Assembly (NCBI RefSeq): GCF_030518155.1 | Contig: NZ_JAULRU010000172.1 | Location: forward strand, 1-53,733 | Length of the DNA: 53,733 bases | Direction of reading: 5' to 3' | Origin: Gilvimarinus gilvus | GTDB taxonomy: Bacteria; Pseudomonadota; Gammaproteobacteria; Pseudomonadales; Cellvibrionaceae | Shown here: positions 29,085 to 37,801 of the stretch, piece by piece | Layout: every line of letters starts with the position of its first letter | How positions within the stretch are numbered: the first letter of the stretch is position 1 | The notes under the pieces: generated by a model | Databases searched by the model: none | The model's input: only the letters and a program-made list of their open reading frames with translations | Told to the model about the DNA's origin: nothing | Translations under genes and position numbers: made by a program

Positions 29085-31034
29085 ATGAGTAAAAACAACA
29101 GCCTGCAGACAGCCCCGTTCGGCACCTGGCCCTCGCCTATTACCGCCAACACACTTACCAATAACGCTCTGCGTTTATCTGACCCTCAAGTGTGCGGCGA
29201 AATGGTTTACTGGTTAGAGTCACGCGCGGATGAAGGTGGGCGCAGCGTATTGATGCAACAACGACTGGGCAGTGATGCGCGCGAACTGCTCGACGCCAGT
29301 ATCAGTGTTCGCACACGCGCTCACGAATACGGCGGCGGCGCTTTTTTTGCGACCGAAGACGCGGTATTCGCCGTTTTCGATAGCGACGGCTGTGTTTACA
29401 AAATCCCATTGCGCCAAGGCCACTCGTTGACCCCCATCGCCCTGACCAGCGAAGACCCCTACCGCTACGCAGATTTTTGCCTTGATAAAAGCCGACAAAA
29501 ACTTATTGCCGTACGCGAAGACCACAGTGGCAGTGATGAAGAGCGAGCAGAAATTGTTGCCATCGACATAACCGGTGAGCACGAGCCAAGCGTTTTGGTC
29601 GGCGGCGCTGATTTTTACAGTAACCCTCGCATTAGCCCCAACGGGCAGTCGCTGCTATGGCTGTCGTGGGCACACCCCAATATGCCTTGGGACAGTACAC
29701 AGTTGCTGTGCGCCAATTTTGACAATGACGGAAATATCGACACGCCCAGCCTGATTGCCGGCGGTAACGGCGAATCCATTTTTCAGCCGCAATGGAGCCC
29801 ACAAGGCGATATCTTTTATATCAGTGATGTCAGCGATTGGTGGAACCTATACCGCTACGACGGCCATAAAGGCCGCTGCATTGTCGCCATGGAGGCGGAG
29901 TTTGCCACGCCGCAGTGGGTGTTTGGTATGTCGACCTACAGTTTTATCGACGACGACAAAATCATTTGTTGCTTTAGCCAAAACGGCCAGTGGTCTTTGG
30001 GCTATGTCACCCGTAACAAGACCAATCGCGGCTTTAAATTCAGCGCGCTGGCAACACCATTAACCGACATCAGCGGCATTGCCGCTAACGCCGATCATGT
30101 GGTTTTTCTGGGTGCCAGCAGCACGCGTACCAGCACCCTTTACCACTTGCTAAGTCAGTCTATAGGCCATAAAGCGGCGCCCCCTATGCAGATGCTGCGC
30201 CGGTCACAGGCGGATCTAGTCGACGCCAGTTACTTTAGCGATGCCGAGGCCATTGAGTTTCCCACCACAGATGGCGAACATTGCCACGGCTTTTACTACC
30301 CACCCGTCAGTGCCGAGTATTGTGGCCCACAAAGCAGCAAACCACCGCTGTTGGTTATTTGCCACGGCGGGCCAACGGGTGCAACCAGCGCTGCGCTGAG
30401 TTACAAAGTTCAATACTGGACGTCGCGAGGCTTTGCGGTACTCGATGTGAATTACCGCGGCAGTACCGGCTACGGCCGCCCCTATCGAGACCGCTTAAAA
30501 AGTCAGTGGGGCGTGACCGATGTGATTGATGTGGCCAGCGGCGCTCAACATTTAGTGCAACAAGGTTTAGTCGACCATAACAAATTGATTATTCGTGGCT
30601 CCAGCGCCGGCGGCTACACAGTACTGGCCGCGCTGACCTTTACCGATACCTTCTGCGTAGGTGCCAGCTTGTACGGCATCGGAGATTTATCGGCTCTGGC
30701 CGAGGATACGCACAAATTTGAATCGCGCTATTTAGATTCACTGGTGGGCCCCTACCCCGAACAAAAAAATACTTATGATGAGCGTTCGCCCATTCATAAT
30801 ATTGAGAAACTAACCTGCCCGGTGATATTTTTACAGGGCTTGAAAGACAAAGTTGTACCTCCAGCACAAGCTGAAAAAATGGTGGAGGCGTTAAAGCAAA
30901 AAGGCATCGCCACCGAATACGTCACCTTCGCCGATGAAGGTCACGGCTTTCGCAGCGCCGACGCTATTGAGACTGCGTTTGAGCGTGAACTGAATTTCTA
31001 TGTCACGCAACTCAATCTAAACGAGCACTCATAA
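29085..31034 (+). CDS. S9 family prolyl oligopeptidase / acylaminoacyl-peptidase
   Basis: A 649-residue protein. The N-terminal half is a beta-propeller with repeated FYSNPRISPNGQSLLWLSW-type blades. The C-terminal half is an alpha/beta-hydrolase with RGSSAGGYTVLAAL (nucleophile Ser507), GLKDKVVPP (Asp) and DEGHGF (His). It cleaves short peptides; no signal peptide is seen, so it is probably cytosolic. The start at 29085 has a modest GGGA; the longer frame from 28923 runs into tilS on the other strand. The sub-type (dipeptidyl, oligo- or acyl-peptidase) cannot be fixed. Confidence 0.92.
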   Translation: MSKNNSLQTAPFGTWPSPITANTLTNNALRLSDPQVCGEMVYWLESRADEGGRSVLMQQRLGSDARELLDASISVRTRAHEYGGGAFFATEDAVFAVFDSDGCVYKIPLRQGHSLTPIALTSEDPYRYADFCLDKSRQKLIAVREDHSGSDEERAEIVAIDITGEHEPSVLVGGADFYSNPRISPNGQSLLWLSWAHPNMPWDSTQLLCANFDNDGNIDTPSLIAGGNGESIFQPQWSPQGDIFYISDVSDWWNLYRYDGHKGRCIVAMEAEFATPQWVFGMSTYSFIDDDKIICCFSQNGQWSLGYVTRNKTNRGFKFSALATPLTDISGIAANADHVVFLGASSTRTSTLYHLLSQSIGHKAAPPMQMLRRSQADLVDASYFSDAEAIEFPTTDGEHCHGFYYPPVSAEYCGPQSSKPPLLVICHGGPTGATSAALSYKVQYWTSRGFAVLDVNYRGSTGYGRPYRDRLKSQWGVTDVIDVASGAQHLVQQGLVDHNKLIIRGSSAGGYTVLAALTFTDTFCVGASLYGIGDLSALAEDTHKFESRYLDSLVGPYPEQKNTYDERSPIHNIEKLTCPVIFLQGLKDKVVPPAQAEKMVEALKQKGIATEYVTFADEGHGFRSADAIETAFERELNFYVTQLNLNEHS

Positions 31035-31081
31035 CCTGGGACGGTGGCGACCAGATTGGTGAAATCTTTCTCAATTGATCA

Positions 31082-33073
31082 TCAAGGCTGGTTGCCATGA
31101 AATAGTTGCTGAACCCGATACAAAGCCTGCCGTGCTACCCTTGCCCCGATTATTCGCCCCCTCAAATCATCCACCGGCGGATGAATGCCACCCCAAATTC
31201 GCGATAGGCTACATTGGTCCGAAGCGTCTCGATAGGTCGCCCACTGCAAAATAACATCGGTGCTAGGCCCTTGCTCAAACACCAAAAATTCATCTTTAGG
31301 TGCCAAAAATTCGCCCATACCGCCGGGGAAGTACTCACTGCCGGTAATCGCTGTTAACACATCAGCCGCGGCACGTGAAAAGGTAGAGTGGCCCGATACA
31401 TATCCGGCAAAGGGCGGGGTGACAAAAGTCGGGCGTTGATAGGGCCACCAGTTTTCAGCCAAAATCCATCCGACACCTGCCACATCGGTTTGTGGCGATT
31501 CAATAGTTTCTGGCCCGCGCCAAGAGTAGAGTTTTATTTTCCCGATATTCTCAGGCTTGCCGTCAGCAAGTGGGTCGCCCGCTTGCACCAATTCGATATA
31601 ACCCTCGTACAAAGGCAGGCCATCGGGGTGGTAGGATGCCGCATCCGGATCAGTGGATTGCCCCAAATCCGCCATGGCCCGTATGGCCGATACGGGTCGA
31701 ACGAAATCGTACCAACCTTTGTTGCTCCAGGCCGCTACCGCCGAATCATGCATAGCGCCCCCCAAACTAAAATAAGCCTTAATATCCCACTCGAGCGGTC
31801 CCACCTGTTCTGAGCCCCACAGTTGGCGCTCGAACTCGGGGTGGTCCACCACATGATTCAGAATGACAAACCAGTGCCCCGGTGGCGTTTCAGATTCGGG
31901 GCCATCGGCCCAGAACTCCGCCAACACCCGCGTATAGTCGCCCAGCGACACACTCTGAGGCTCGTAGGGCTCTCCCGTGAAAGGGTTTATAGCGTGCCCC
32001 CTACCCGGGTCGCCGCCATCAAACAGTGCGTAAAACTGATCATATTCGCTAAACTCACGGGGGAAGTCGGCGATATCCAAGTTGCCCAAAGCCGCGGGAG
32101 AAATATCGATAATGGGCGTTTGTTGCGGATCCAGGTGAGAGCCCCAAATAGCAACCAAAGCAAAAGTGCGCTGATAAATATCCCGGTAGTGACTATTGGG
32201 ATAGGGCGGCTCGCCCGGATCGAGATAAACGGTAAACTGATTGCCATCGCGCTGGTGGTGCTCCCGGTCCGCTTCGGTAAGCGCAAAAGGCAACACATCG
32301 CCCCACTCCGCTCCAATAAATTCGGGCACTGCAGATACCTGATTGCCCGCTTGATCAATAGAGGTTTCCAGCTCAATGGCCTGCCATCGGCCCAGGTCTT
32401 TTATCTCTGGGTTGCCGGGCTCAGCGGGAGCGATGGGAGGATTAACCGGTTGGTAGTAGCGGCTTTGATAACTGTTTGCTTCATTGGAGCCGTCTTGCAG
32501 GCCGTAGCGAATATAACAGTCGGCAATATAATTACCCAGCTCGGCCGCATTGCCCTCGGCACTGGAGGCGACCAGCGCTGGGTTCAGCCCCAGAGCTTCC
32601 ATCAGCTCATTTGATTGCAGCAAGGTATAAGCCACACTGGGTGAATTGGAGAACCGGTGGGTAATCAGTCGATAAGCTGCATAACTTATCGTCGCTTCGC
32701 GCGCTTCTACACTGTATTGTTGAAACGCATCGCGGGCGAAAGGACAGGAAAAACCATTTAAGGTTTGCCCCAGCAAATATGCACTTTCTTGAGTTGAGTA
32801 GGCGGCCCAGGCATCATACATGGCCGCGGATAAATGAAATAGGTTGCGCGAATGGGAGGTCGGGCGCGCATAATCGTTGCGTATAGCCTCCAGCAGAACC
32901 TCATTCCACCTCCGGGCCACTGAAGGCGACTGAACATCGGCCAAGGGCTTACTTTTATCGGGGCCCATAGCCGGCGGAGACACCGAGTCCGGCTCCCCTT
33001 GCCCGCCGCCACACGACGATACAAAGACACAGACGATGGCGACCAATAATAGTGGGACTGTTGTTATTCTCAT
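31082..33073 (-). CDS. Vanadium-dependent haloperoxidase-like (PAP2-superfamily) lipoprotein
   Basis: A 663-residue lipoprotein (signal peptide and VSSCGGG lipobox, Cys21). The C-terminal third has YVSGHSTFSRAAADVL and RIWGGIHPPVDDLRGR, the two conserved motifs of vanadate-dependent haloperoxidases and PAP2 phosphatases, including the axial-type histidine in IHPP. Catalysis of halide oxidation is possible but unproven; distant bacterial members are often annotated this way without a test. It starts nine bases after the CRTAC1-type gene, so the two form an operon. A clear GAGG lies eight bases before the ATG. Confidence 0.82.
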   Translation of the reverse strand: MRITTVPLLLVAIVCVFVSSCGGGQGEPDSVSPPAMGPDKSKPLADVQSPSVARRWNEVLLEAIRNDYARPTSHSRNLFHLSAAMYDAWAAYSTQESAYLLGQTLNGFSCPFARDAFQQYSVEAREATISYAAYRLITHRFSNSPSVAYTLLQSNELMEALGLNPALVASSAEGNAAELGNYIADCYIRYGLQDGSNEANSYQSRYYQPVNPPIAPAEPGNPEIKDLGRWQAIELETSIDQAGNQVSAVPEFIGAEWGDVLPFALTEADREHHQRDGNQFTVYLDPGEPPYPNSHYRDIYQRTFALVAIWGSHLDPQQTPIIDISPAALGNLDIADFPREFSEYDQFYALFDGGDPGRGHAINPFTGEPYEPQSVSLGDYTRVLAEFWADGPESETPPGHWFVILNHVVDHPEFERQLWGSEQVGPLEWDIKAYFSLGGAMHDSAVAAWSNKGWYDFVRPVSAIRAMADLGQSTDPDAASYHPDGLPLYEGYIELVQAGDPLADGKPENIGKIKLYSWRGPETIESPQTDVAGVGWILAENWWPYQRPTFVTPPFAGYVSGHSTFSRAAADVLTAITGSEYFPGGMGEFLAPKDEFLVFEQGPSTDVILQWATYRDASDQCSLSRIWGGIHPPVDDLRGRIIGARVARQALYRVQQLFHGNQP

Positions 33074-33082
33074 GGTTTAACC

Positions 33083-34792
33083 TCAAAAATTTCGGTCCGG
33101 GTGACTAATCGTTAGGTGCGCTTTGGAAAAAGGGCCTTGGTGCAGGCTAATGCGGCCATCCTGCCAGCGCACCTCAATAGACTCGATCGTATCGCCCGGA
33201 GCAAACCCCACGTATTGAATCGCCGGATTATTGGAGACGAAATTACTGTTTGCCGTGACTTCTCGCATTTGTGTCGCTTGCGATGATACGATTTTGATCT
33301 TGCTGCCGATGGCGGCAGTGTTCGGGTGGGAACCCAGCAGTTGAATACGCAACTGAGTCGAAGCGTTTGAATGGTCGTCTGCGTGTGTATTTTGATAAAA
33401 CTTGAACGGTGTTAAGCCCTCATCAAAAATACCGTTGGCGGTAATAATATCCACATCGCCGTCATTGTCCGAATCAAAACACACCACACCTCGGCCTTGG
33501 GTACGATCGGTAATGCCGGCAACTAAGGCCTGTTCACGGTAGTAAAGGGTATTGTCACCGGCGTTAACCTCGGCCATATACAACCGCGATCGATCGTCGG
33601 CATAACTGGCCCCAAACAGCCCCGCCTGCCAACCGTTAACATGAAAAATATCCAGCAAGCCGTTATTATCAAAATCGGCAAAGCAGGCTCCCCAACCCCA
33701 GCCACCGTCTACCACCCCTTTTTTCTGGCTAACATCGGTAAACATTTGCTCTGCACCTTGGGAGGAGAGATGATTGTTTAGATACAAGCGATTGCCTTGC
33801 CCCGACGCGGTGGCTATACCACTGACAAACCAATCCAGATCACCATCGTTATCCAGATCCCCCGTCGTACCGCCCATGCCATTATTGATGTCGATTTCAT
33901 CAGAGGCATACTTTTGATAGACACCATCGCAGCGATTGAGAAACACTTGCGAGGTTGTAAAGTCACCGATTACCAGTAAATCCGGGCAGCGGTCATTGTT
34001 AATATCACTAAACGCTCCGGAAAAACTGTAATCCACCCCGGCGCCCAATACCGCCGTATTATTGGGCTGTAATACCATATGTTCCGCCAGCCCAGCCTCT
34101 ACAGTGGTATTTTCAAAACGCTCGCCCCCCAGATTGCGCCATAAATGCTCTTTGGGGGCCGACTCAGGGGTTCCCCAGTGTCCTAAAAATAGGTCAAGCC
34201 AGCCATCACCATCGTAATCACCAAAAGAGGCCGAAATGGTGTTGGGAGAAACCATATCCGCCAATCCGTACTCTTGGGTTTTATCTATAAAATGCCATTT
34301 GCCTTGGTTATCCTGCTGCTGGAGCCATAAATAACTTGGGTCCCCATCGATACCGCCAATAAATATATCCAGCCGATCATCACCATTCACATCCGCAAAG
34401 GCCGGGCCACAACCCTTATGATCCTCAATATCAATACCCCAGTTATCAGTCGCCTCACGATAACGATTATCGCCATTATTTAAATACAAGCTGGGTTGAT
34501 CTATATCCCCTTTGATAAAGAACAAATCCACCAGACCGTCGTTATTCACATCACCCGAAGCGACGCCGCCGCAATATTTCATAATATCGCTAACACCTTT
34601 CGAGGTTTTATAACCGGCGAGAAACTCTATGCCAGTTTCGTTCGTACGATCGACAAATAACTTAGACGGGGCAGAGGTTGAGCCTGCAGACGAATGATCA
34701 GAGCCCGCCAGAGAGGAACCACTCGTCGACCCGCCACCACAAGCCGCCAAAAAAACTGGAATACAACACAGAAAAAATCGCTGTACAAACAT
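33083..34792 (-). CDS. CRTAC1-family FG-GAP/VCBS-repeat lipoprotein with ASPIC/UnbV domain
   Basis: A 569-residue lipoprotein (lipobox LAAC then GGG). Repeated calcium-type blades (GDVNNDGLVDLF, ADVNGDDRLDIF, GDYDGDGWLDLF, GDLDNDGDLDWF) make up a beta-propeller of about seven blades, and a C-terminal ASPIC/UnbV segment has FAPGDTIESIEVRWQDGR. Such proteins bind ligands or partner proteins outside the cell. The start at 34792 is preceded by GAGG; the longer frame to 34810 is not. Pairing with a PAP2 haloperoxidase-like gene recurs in marine bacteria as I recall. Confidence 0.85.
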   Translation of the reverse strand: MFVQRFFLCCIPVFLAACGGGSTSGSSLAGSDHSSAGSTSAPSKLFVDRTNETGIEFLAGYKTSKGVSDIMKYCGGVASGDVNNDGLVDLFFIKGDIDQPSLYLNNGDNRYREATDNWGIDIEDHKGCGPAFADVNGDDRLDIFIGGIDGDPSYLWLQQQDNQGKWHFIDKTQEYGLADMVSPNTISASFGDYDGDGWLDLFLGHWGTPESAPKEHLWRNLGGERFENTTVEAGLAEHMVLQPNNTAVLGAGVDYSFSGAFSDINNDRCPDLLVIGDFTTSQVFLNRCDGVYQKYASDEIDINNGMGGTTGDLDNDGDLDWFVSGIATASGQGNRLYLNNHLSSQGAEQMFTDVSQKKGVVDGGWGWGACFADFDNNGLLDIFHVNGWQAGLFGASYADDRSRLYMAEVNAGDNTLYYREQALVAGITDRTQGRGVVCFDSDNDGDVDIITANGIFDEGLTPFKFYQNTHADDHSNASTQLRIQLLGSHPNTAAIGSKIKIVSSQATQMREVTANSNFVSNNPAIQYVGFAPGDTIESIEVRWQDGRISLHQGPFSKAHLTISHPDRNF

Positions 34793-35098
34793 TTCATCAG
34801 CCTCAAACATTATTATTTTTGAGTAAAACTACCCGAATCACACCTTCTGCCCGATCACGTTAGCGCTTTCACTGCGAAAAAACGTTCGCACTTCGGTTTT
34901 ATTCGCCAGAGCGGGTTCGAATAAACGCTTGGGGCGCGAACTTTATCGGTTTTTTGCAGGTTCGACCTTAAAAGTAACCTGCTCGTACGACACACAGACA
35001 AGGTGATTTTATAGTGGTGATTGGCCACCATTTTGTGGCCATTCACTCAGCGTAATGCTGCTCACGAATAACGAAGTGACCAAATAATGGAGTCACCT
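34793..35098. promoter_or_regulatory. Divergent promoter region between CRTAC1 and GH3 genes
   Basis: No gene is present. Two signals stand out. Bases 34913-34922 read gggttcgaat, identical to half of the perfect palindrome upstream of the AraC-type regulator (45862-45883). Bases 34956-34962 and 34976-34982 form the inverted repeat gcaggtt/aacctgc. A third motif, ttagcgcttt near 34860, has the AGCGCT core of some LacI-family operators but is not symmetrical beyond that. Confidence 0.4.
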
Positions 35099-37354
35099 AT
35101 GAAAAAGCTATTGACTTACTGCCTGCCAGTAATGTGCCTCGGCGCCCCACTCGCGAGTGCCGACGCAGTGGAAGAACGTATCGACACCCTGCTTGAGACT
35201 ATGACCATTGAGCAAAAAGTAGGACAACTCGCTCTGCGTGATTTTGGCACTTACAGTGCAGAACAAATACCGGCCCTTAAAGAACAGATTCGCCAGGGCG
35301 AGGTTGGCGGTTTTTTGAACGTTAATTTCTCCTCCGTTAACGACAACGCTTTTGCCGAGCTGCAAAAAATCGCCGTGGAAGAAAGCCCTCAGGGCATACC
35401 GCTGATTTTTGGCCAGGATGTCATTCACGGTTACGAAACCATTTTTCCCATACCGTTAGGCCAGGCGGCCAGCTGGAACCCAGCGCTGGTTAAAAAAGGC
35501 GCACGCATCGCCGCCGAAGAAGCAACAACTGATGGCATTCGCTGGACATTTGCCCCAATGATTGACATATCCCACGACCCGCGCTGGGGCCGAATTGCAG
35601 AAACTCTGGGAGAAGACCCTTTTTTGGCCTCCATATTGGGGGTCGCTATGACCGAAGGCTTTCAAACAGATGACCCTAGCCGCCCCGATGCCATGGCGGC
35701 CTCGGCAAAACACTTTATTGGTTATGGCGCAGCAGAAGCCGGGCGCGACTACAATGCCGCCTATATACCTGAAGCGAGATTGCGCGACACCTTCCTACCG
35801 CCATTCAAAGCAGCGGTAGACGCGGGGCTAATGACCATCATGAGCTCTTACAACACCCTGAACGACATTCCAGCTACCGCCAATCAGTACGCACTGAAAA
35901 CTATCTTGCGAGACGAATGGGGGTTTGACGGATTTGTGGTCAGCGACTGGAATGCGGTCATGGAAATGTTACCTCACGGCTTTGCCCGAGACGCCAAACA
36001 TGCCGCCGAGCTGAGTGCCAACGCGGGCATTGACTTTGAAATGTACACCGATACTTATCAGCAGCATCTGCCCCAGCTTATTAAAGAGGGAAAATTTACC
36101 GAGGCGAAGTTAGACCAGGCGGTCCGTCATATGCTTCGGGTCAAGATGCGCCTGGGCCTGTGGGAGAACCCTTACCCGAGGGGCAACCGCGAGGCGGTTA
36201 TCCTTAGCGATGACCATCGACAAGCTGCACGTGAAGCTGCGCGGGAAAGCTTTGTTTTATTGAAAAATGACAATTCGATATTGCCACTTGCCCCAAAAAC
36301 CAAGATTGCATTAATCGGCCCGTTGGCCAATGTACCCCATGAACAATTGGGCACATGGATTTACAATGGTAACAAGAAAGACTCAGTGCCCTTAGTACCG
36401 GCACTTGAACAACATCTTGGCGGAACCGATTCGTTTACCTTTGTTCAGGGACTGGAATACAGCCGCGACACATCGACAAAAGGGTTTGGTAAAGCCGTAG
36501 AGGCAGCACAACAAGCCGACGTTATCGTGTATGTGGGTGGTGAAGAATCTATTTTATCGGGTGAGGGGCACAGCCGCGGTGATATTGCATTGCCTGGGGC
36601 GCAACAAGAGCTGGTAAAAGCCTTAAGCGAAACGGGGAAACCTCTGGTGACCGTTATTATGGCAGGCCGTCCTATCGAGCTGGGCAAAGTACGCAGCCAA
36701 TCCGATGCCATCATGATGGCATGGCACCCTGGCACTATGGCAGGCCCCGCTTTAGTTGATGTACTTTACGGAGAGTATTCCCCTGTGGGCCGCTTACCCA
36801 TTACCTGGCCCAAGGGCGAAGGACAAATTCCCATTTATTACAATCGAATGGCAACTGGGCGCCCGGCCACTGATGACAATTACACTCTCATTGGTGAAAT
36901 TGAACTAGGCGTATTCCAACACGGTCCCGGTAACTCATCGAACCACCTAGACTATGGTCATGAGCCCGAGTTCCCCTTTGGTTTTGGCTTGACCTACAGT
37001 GAATTTGAGTATTCCAATCTCGCTATTGCTAAATCGCGCATCGCCTTGGGAGAGACGCTTAAAGCCAGTGCCACCATCAAAAATACTGGCAAAGTAAAAA
37101 CCACAGAGGTAGTTCAGCTGTATATTAGGGATTTGGTTGCATCACGTACTCGCCCCATTCGAGAGTTAAAAGGCTTTGAACGCGTAACACTTACACCGGG
37201 TGAATCTCGGGTCGTTGAATTTGAAATATCCACTGATGCACTCGCATTCCACAACCAAAAAATGGAAAAAGTCACTGAGGCTGGAGAGTTCGAATTGTGG
37301 ATTGCCAAGGATGCAACATCAGGCTTAAAAGGTCGCTTTATTGTTTACGAGTAA
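35099..37354 (+). CDS. GH3 family beta-glucosidase, periplasmic
   Basis: A 751-residue protein with a signal peptide (MKKLLTYCLPVMCLGAPLASADA), the GH3 N-terminal barrel with the GFDGFVVSDWNAV motif (nucleophile Asp), the C-terminal sandwich with GGEESILSGEGHSRGDIALPGAQ and a final fibronectin-like domain (TIKNTGKVKTTEVVQLYI, LTPGESRVVEFEI). It resembles BglX-type enzymes that release glucose from beta-gluco-oligosaccharides. The start at 35099 has GGAG six bases upstream. It lies next to two GH5 genes and is the probable last step of the beta-glucan route. Confidence 0.94.
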   Translation: MKKLLTYCLPVMCLGAPLASADAVEERIDTLLETMTIEQKVGQLALRDFGTYSAEQIPALKEQIRQGEVGGFLNVNFSSVNDNAFAELQKIAVEESPQGIPLIFGQDVIHGYETIFPIPLGQAASWNPALVKKGARIAAEEATTDGIRWTFAPMIDISHDPRWGRIAETLGEDPFLASILGVAMTEGFQTDDPSRPDAMAASAKHFIGYGAAEAGRDYNAAYIPEARLRDTFLPPFKAAVDAGLMTIMSSYNTLNDIPATANQYALKTILRDEWGFDGFVVSDWNAVMEMLPHGFARDAKHAAELSANAGIDFEMYTDTYQQHLPQLIKEGKFTEAKLDQAVRHMLRVKMRLGLWENPYPRGNREAVILSDDHRQAAREAARESFVLLKNDNSILPLAPKTKIALIGPLANVPHEQLGTWIYNGNKKDSVPLVPALEQHLGGTDSFTFVQGLEYSRDTSTKGFGKAVEAAQQADVIVYVGGEESILSGEGHSRGDIALPGAQQELVKALSETGKPLVTVIMAGRPIELGKVRSQSDAIMMAWHPGTMAGPALVDVLYGEYSPVGRLPITWPKGEGQIPIYYNRMATGRPATDDNYTLIGEIELGVFQHGPGNSSNHLDYGHEPEFPFGFGLTYSEFEYSNLAIAKSRIALGETLKASATIKNTGKVKTTEVVQLYIRDLVASRTRPIRELKGFERVTLTPGESRVVEFEISTDALAFHNQKMEKVTEAGEFELWIAKDATSGLKGRFIVYE

Positions 37355-37801
37355 ACTGACGACGCCACCAACCTAACTTTTTGTTTAACAAACCCCCGAC
37401 ACGCCGGTTCCACCCGCATGTCGGGGATACACTTATATCAAGTATGGTTGAGACCGGCTGTTATCCTCACCCCATACCACTGTGTCATTAAAGCTTATTC
37501 TCCCCTCTTCACCATGACTTCCGGCAGTCTTGGTTCACAACTCGCAATGAATGCGCAACGATCTACTATATTTATGGGCAGCCATTAAGCGCCAGATAAT
37601 ATTTTATAGGGTAGTAATAAAGGCCGCACCGACGGTGCGCTATCATGAGCGGAGGGAAAGGGTGGAGATCACTTAGAAGGATATTTAAGGTTCTTAACCG
37701 TCAAGAAAAAGGGGCTCGTTGCCCAGAAGACAAAAGCCCAATGCCTGACAATATAAAAAGATAGTAATTCGAAACACTACCCCAAACGGAGTTCTATCAG
37801 T
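37355..37801. other. 447-bp convergent spacer between GH3 and GH5 genes
   Basis: No gene is supported. The inverted repeat ccccgaca (37394-37401) / tgtcgggg (37419-37426) lies 40 bases after the GH3 stop and probably ends its transcript, although no T-run follows. A second small hairpin, gcacc-gac-ggtgc, lies near 37626. The remaining sequence has no signal I can name. Confidence 0.5.

Noticed and set aside
34860-34872. LacI-type operator upstream of GH3
   Set aside because: Only the AGCGCT core is symmetrical; the flanks do not match and the motif does not recur at the other GH genes in the window.
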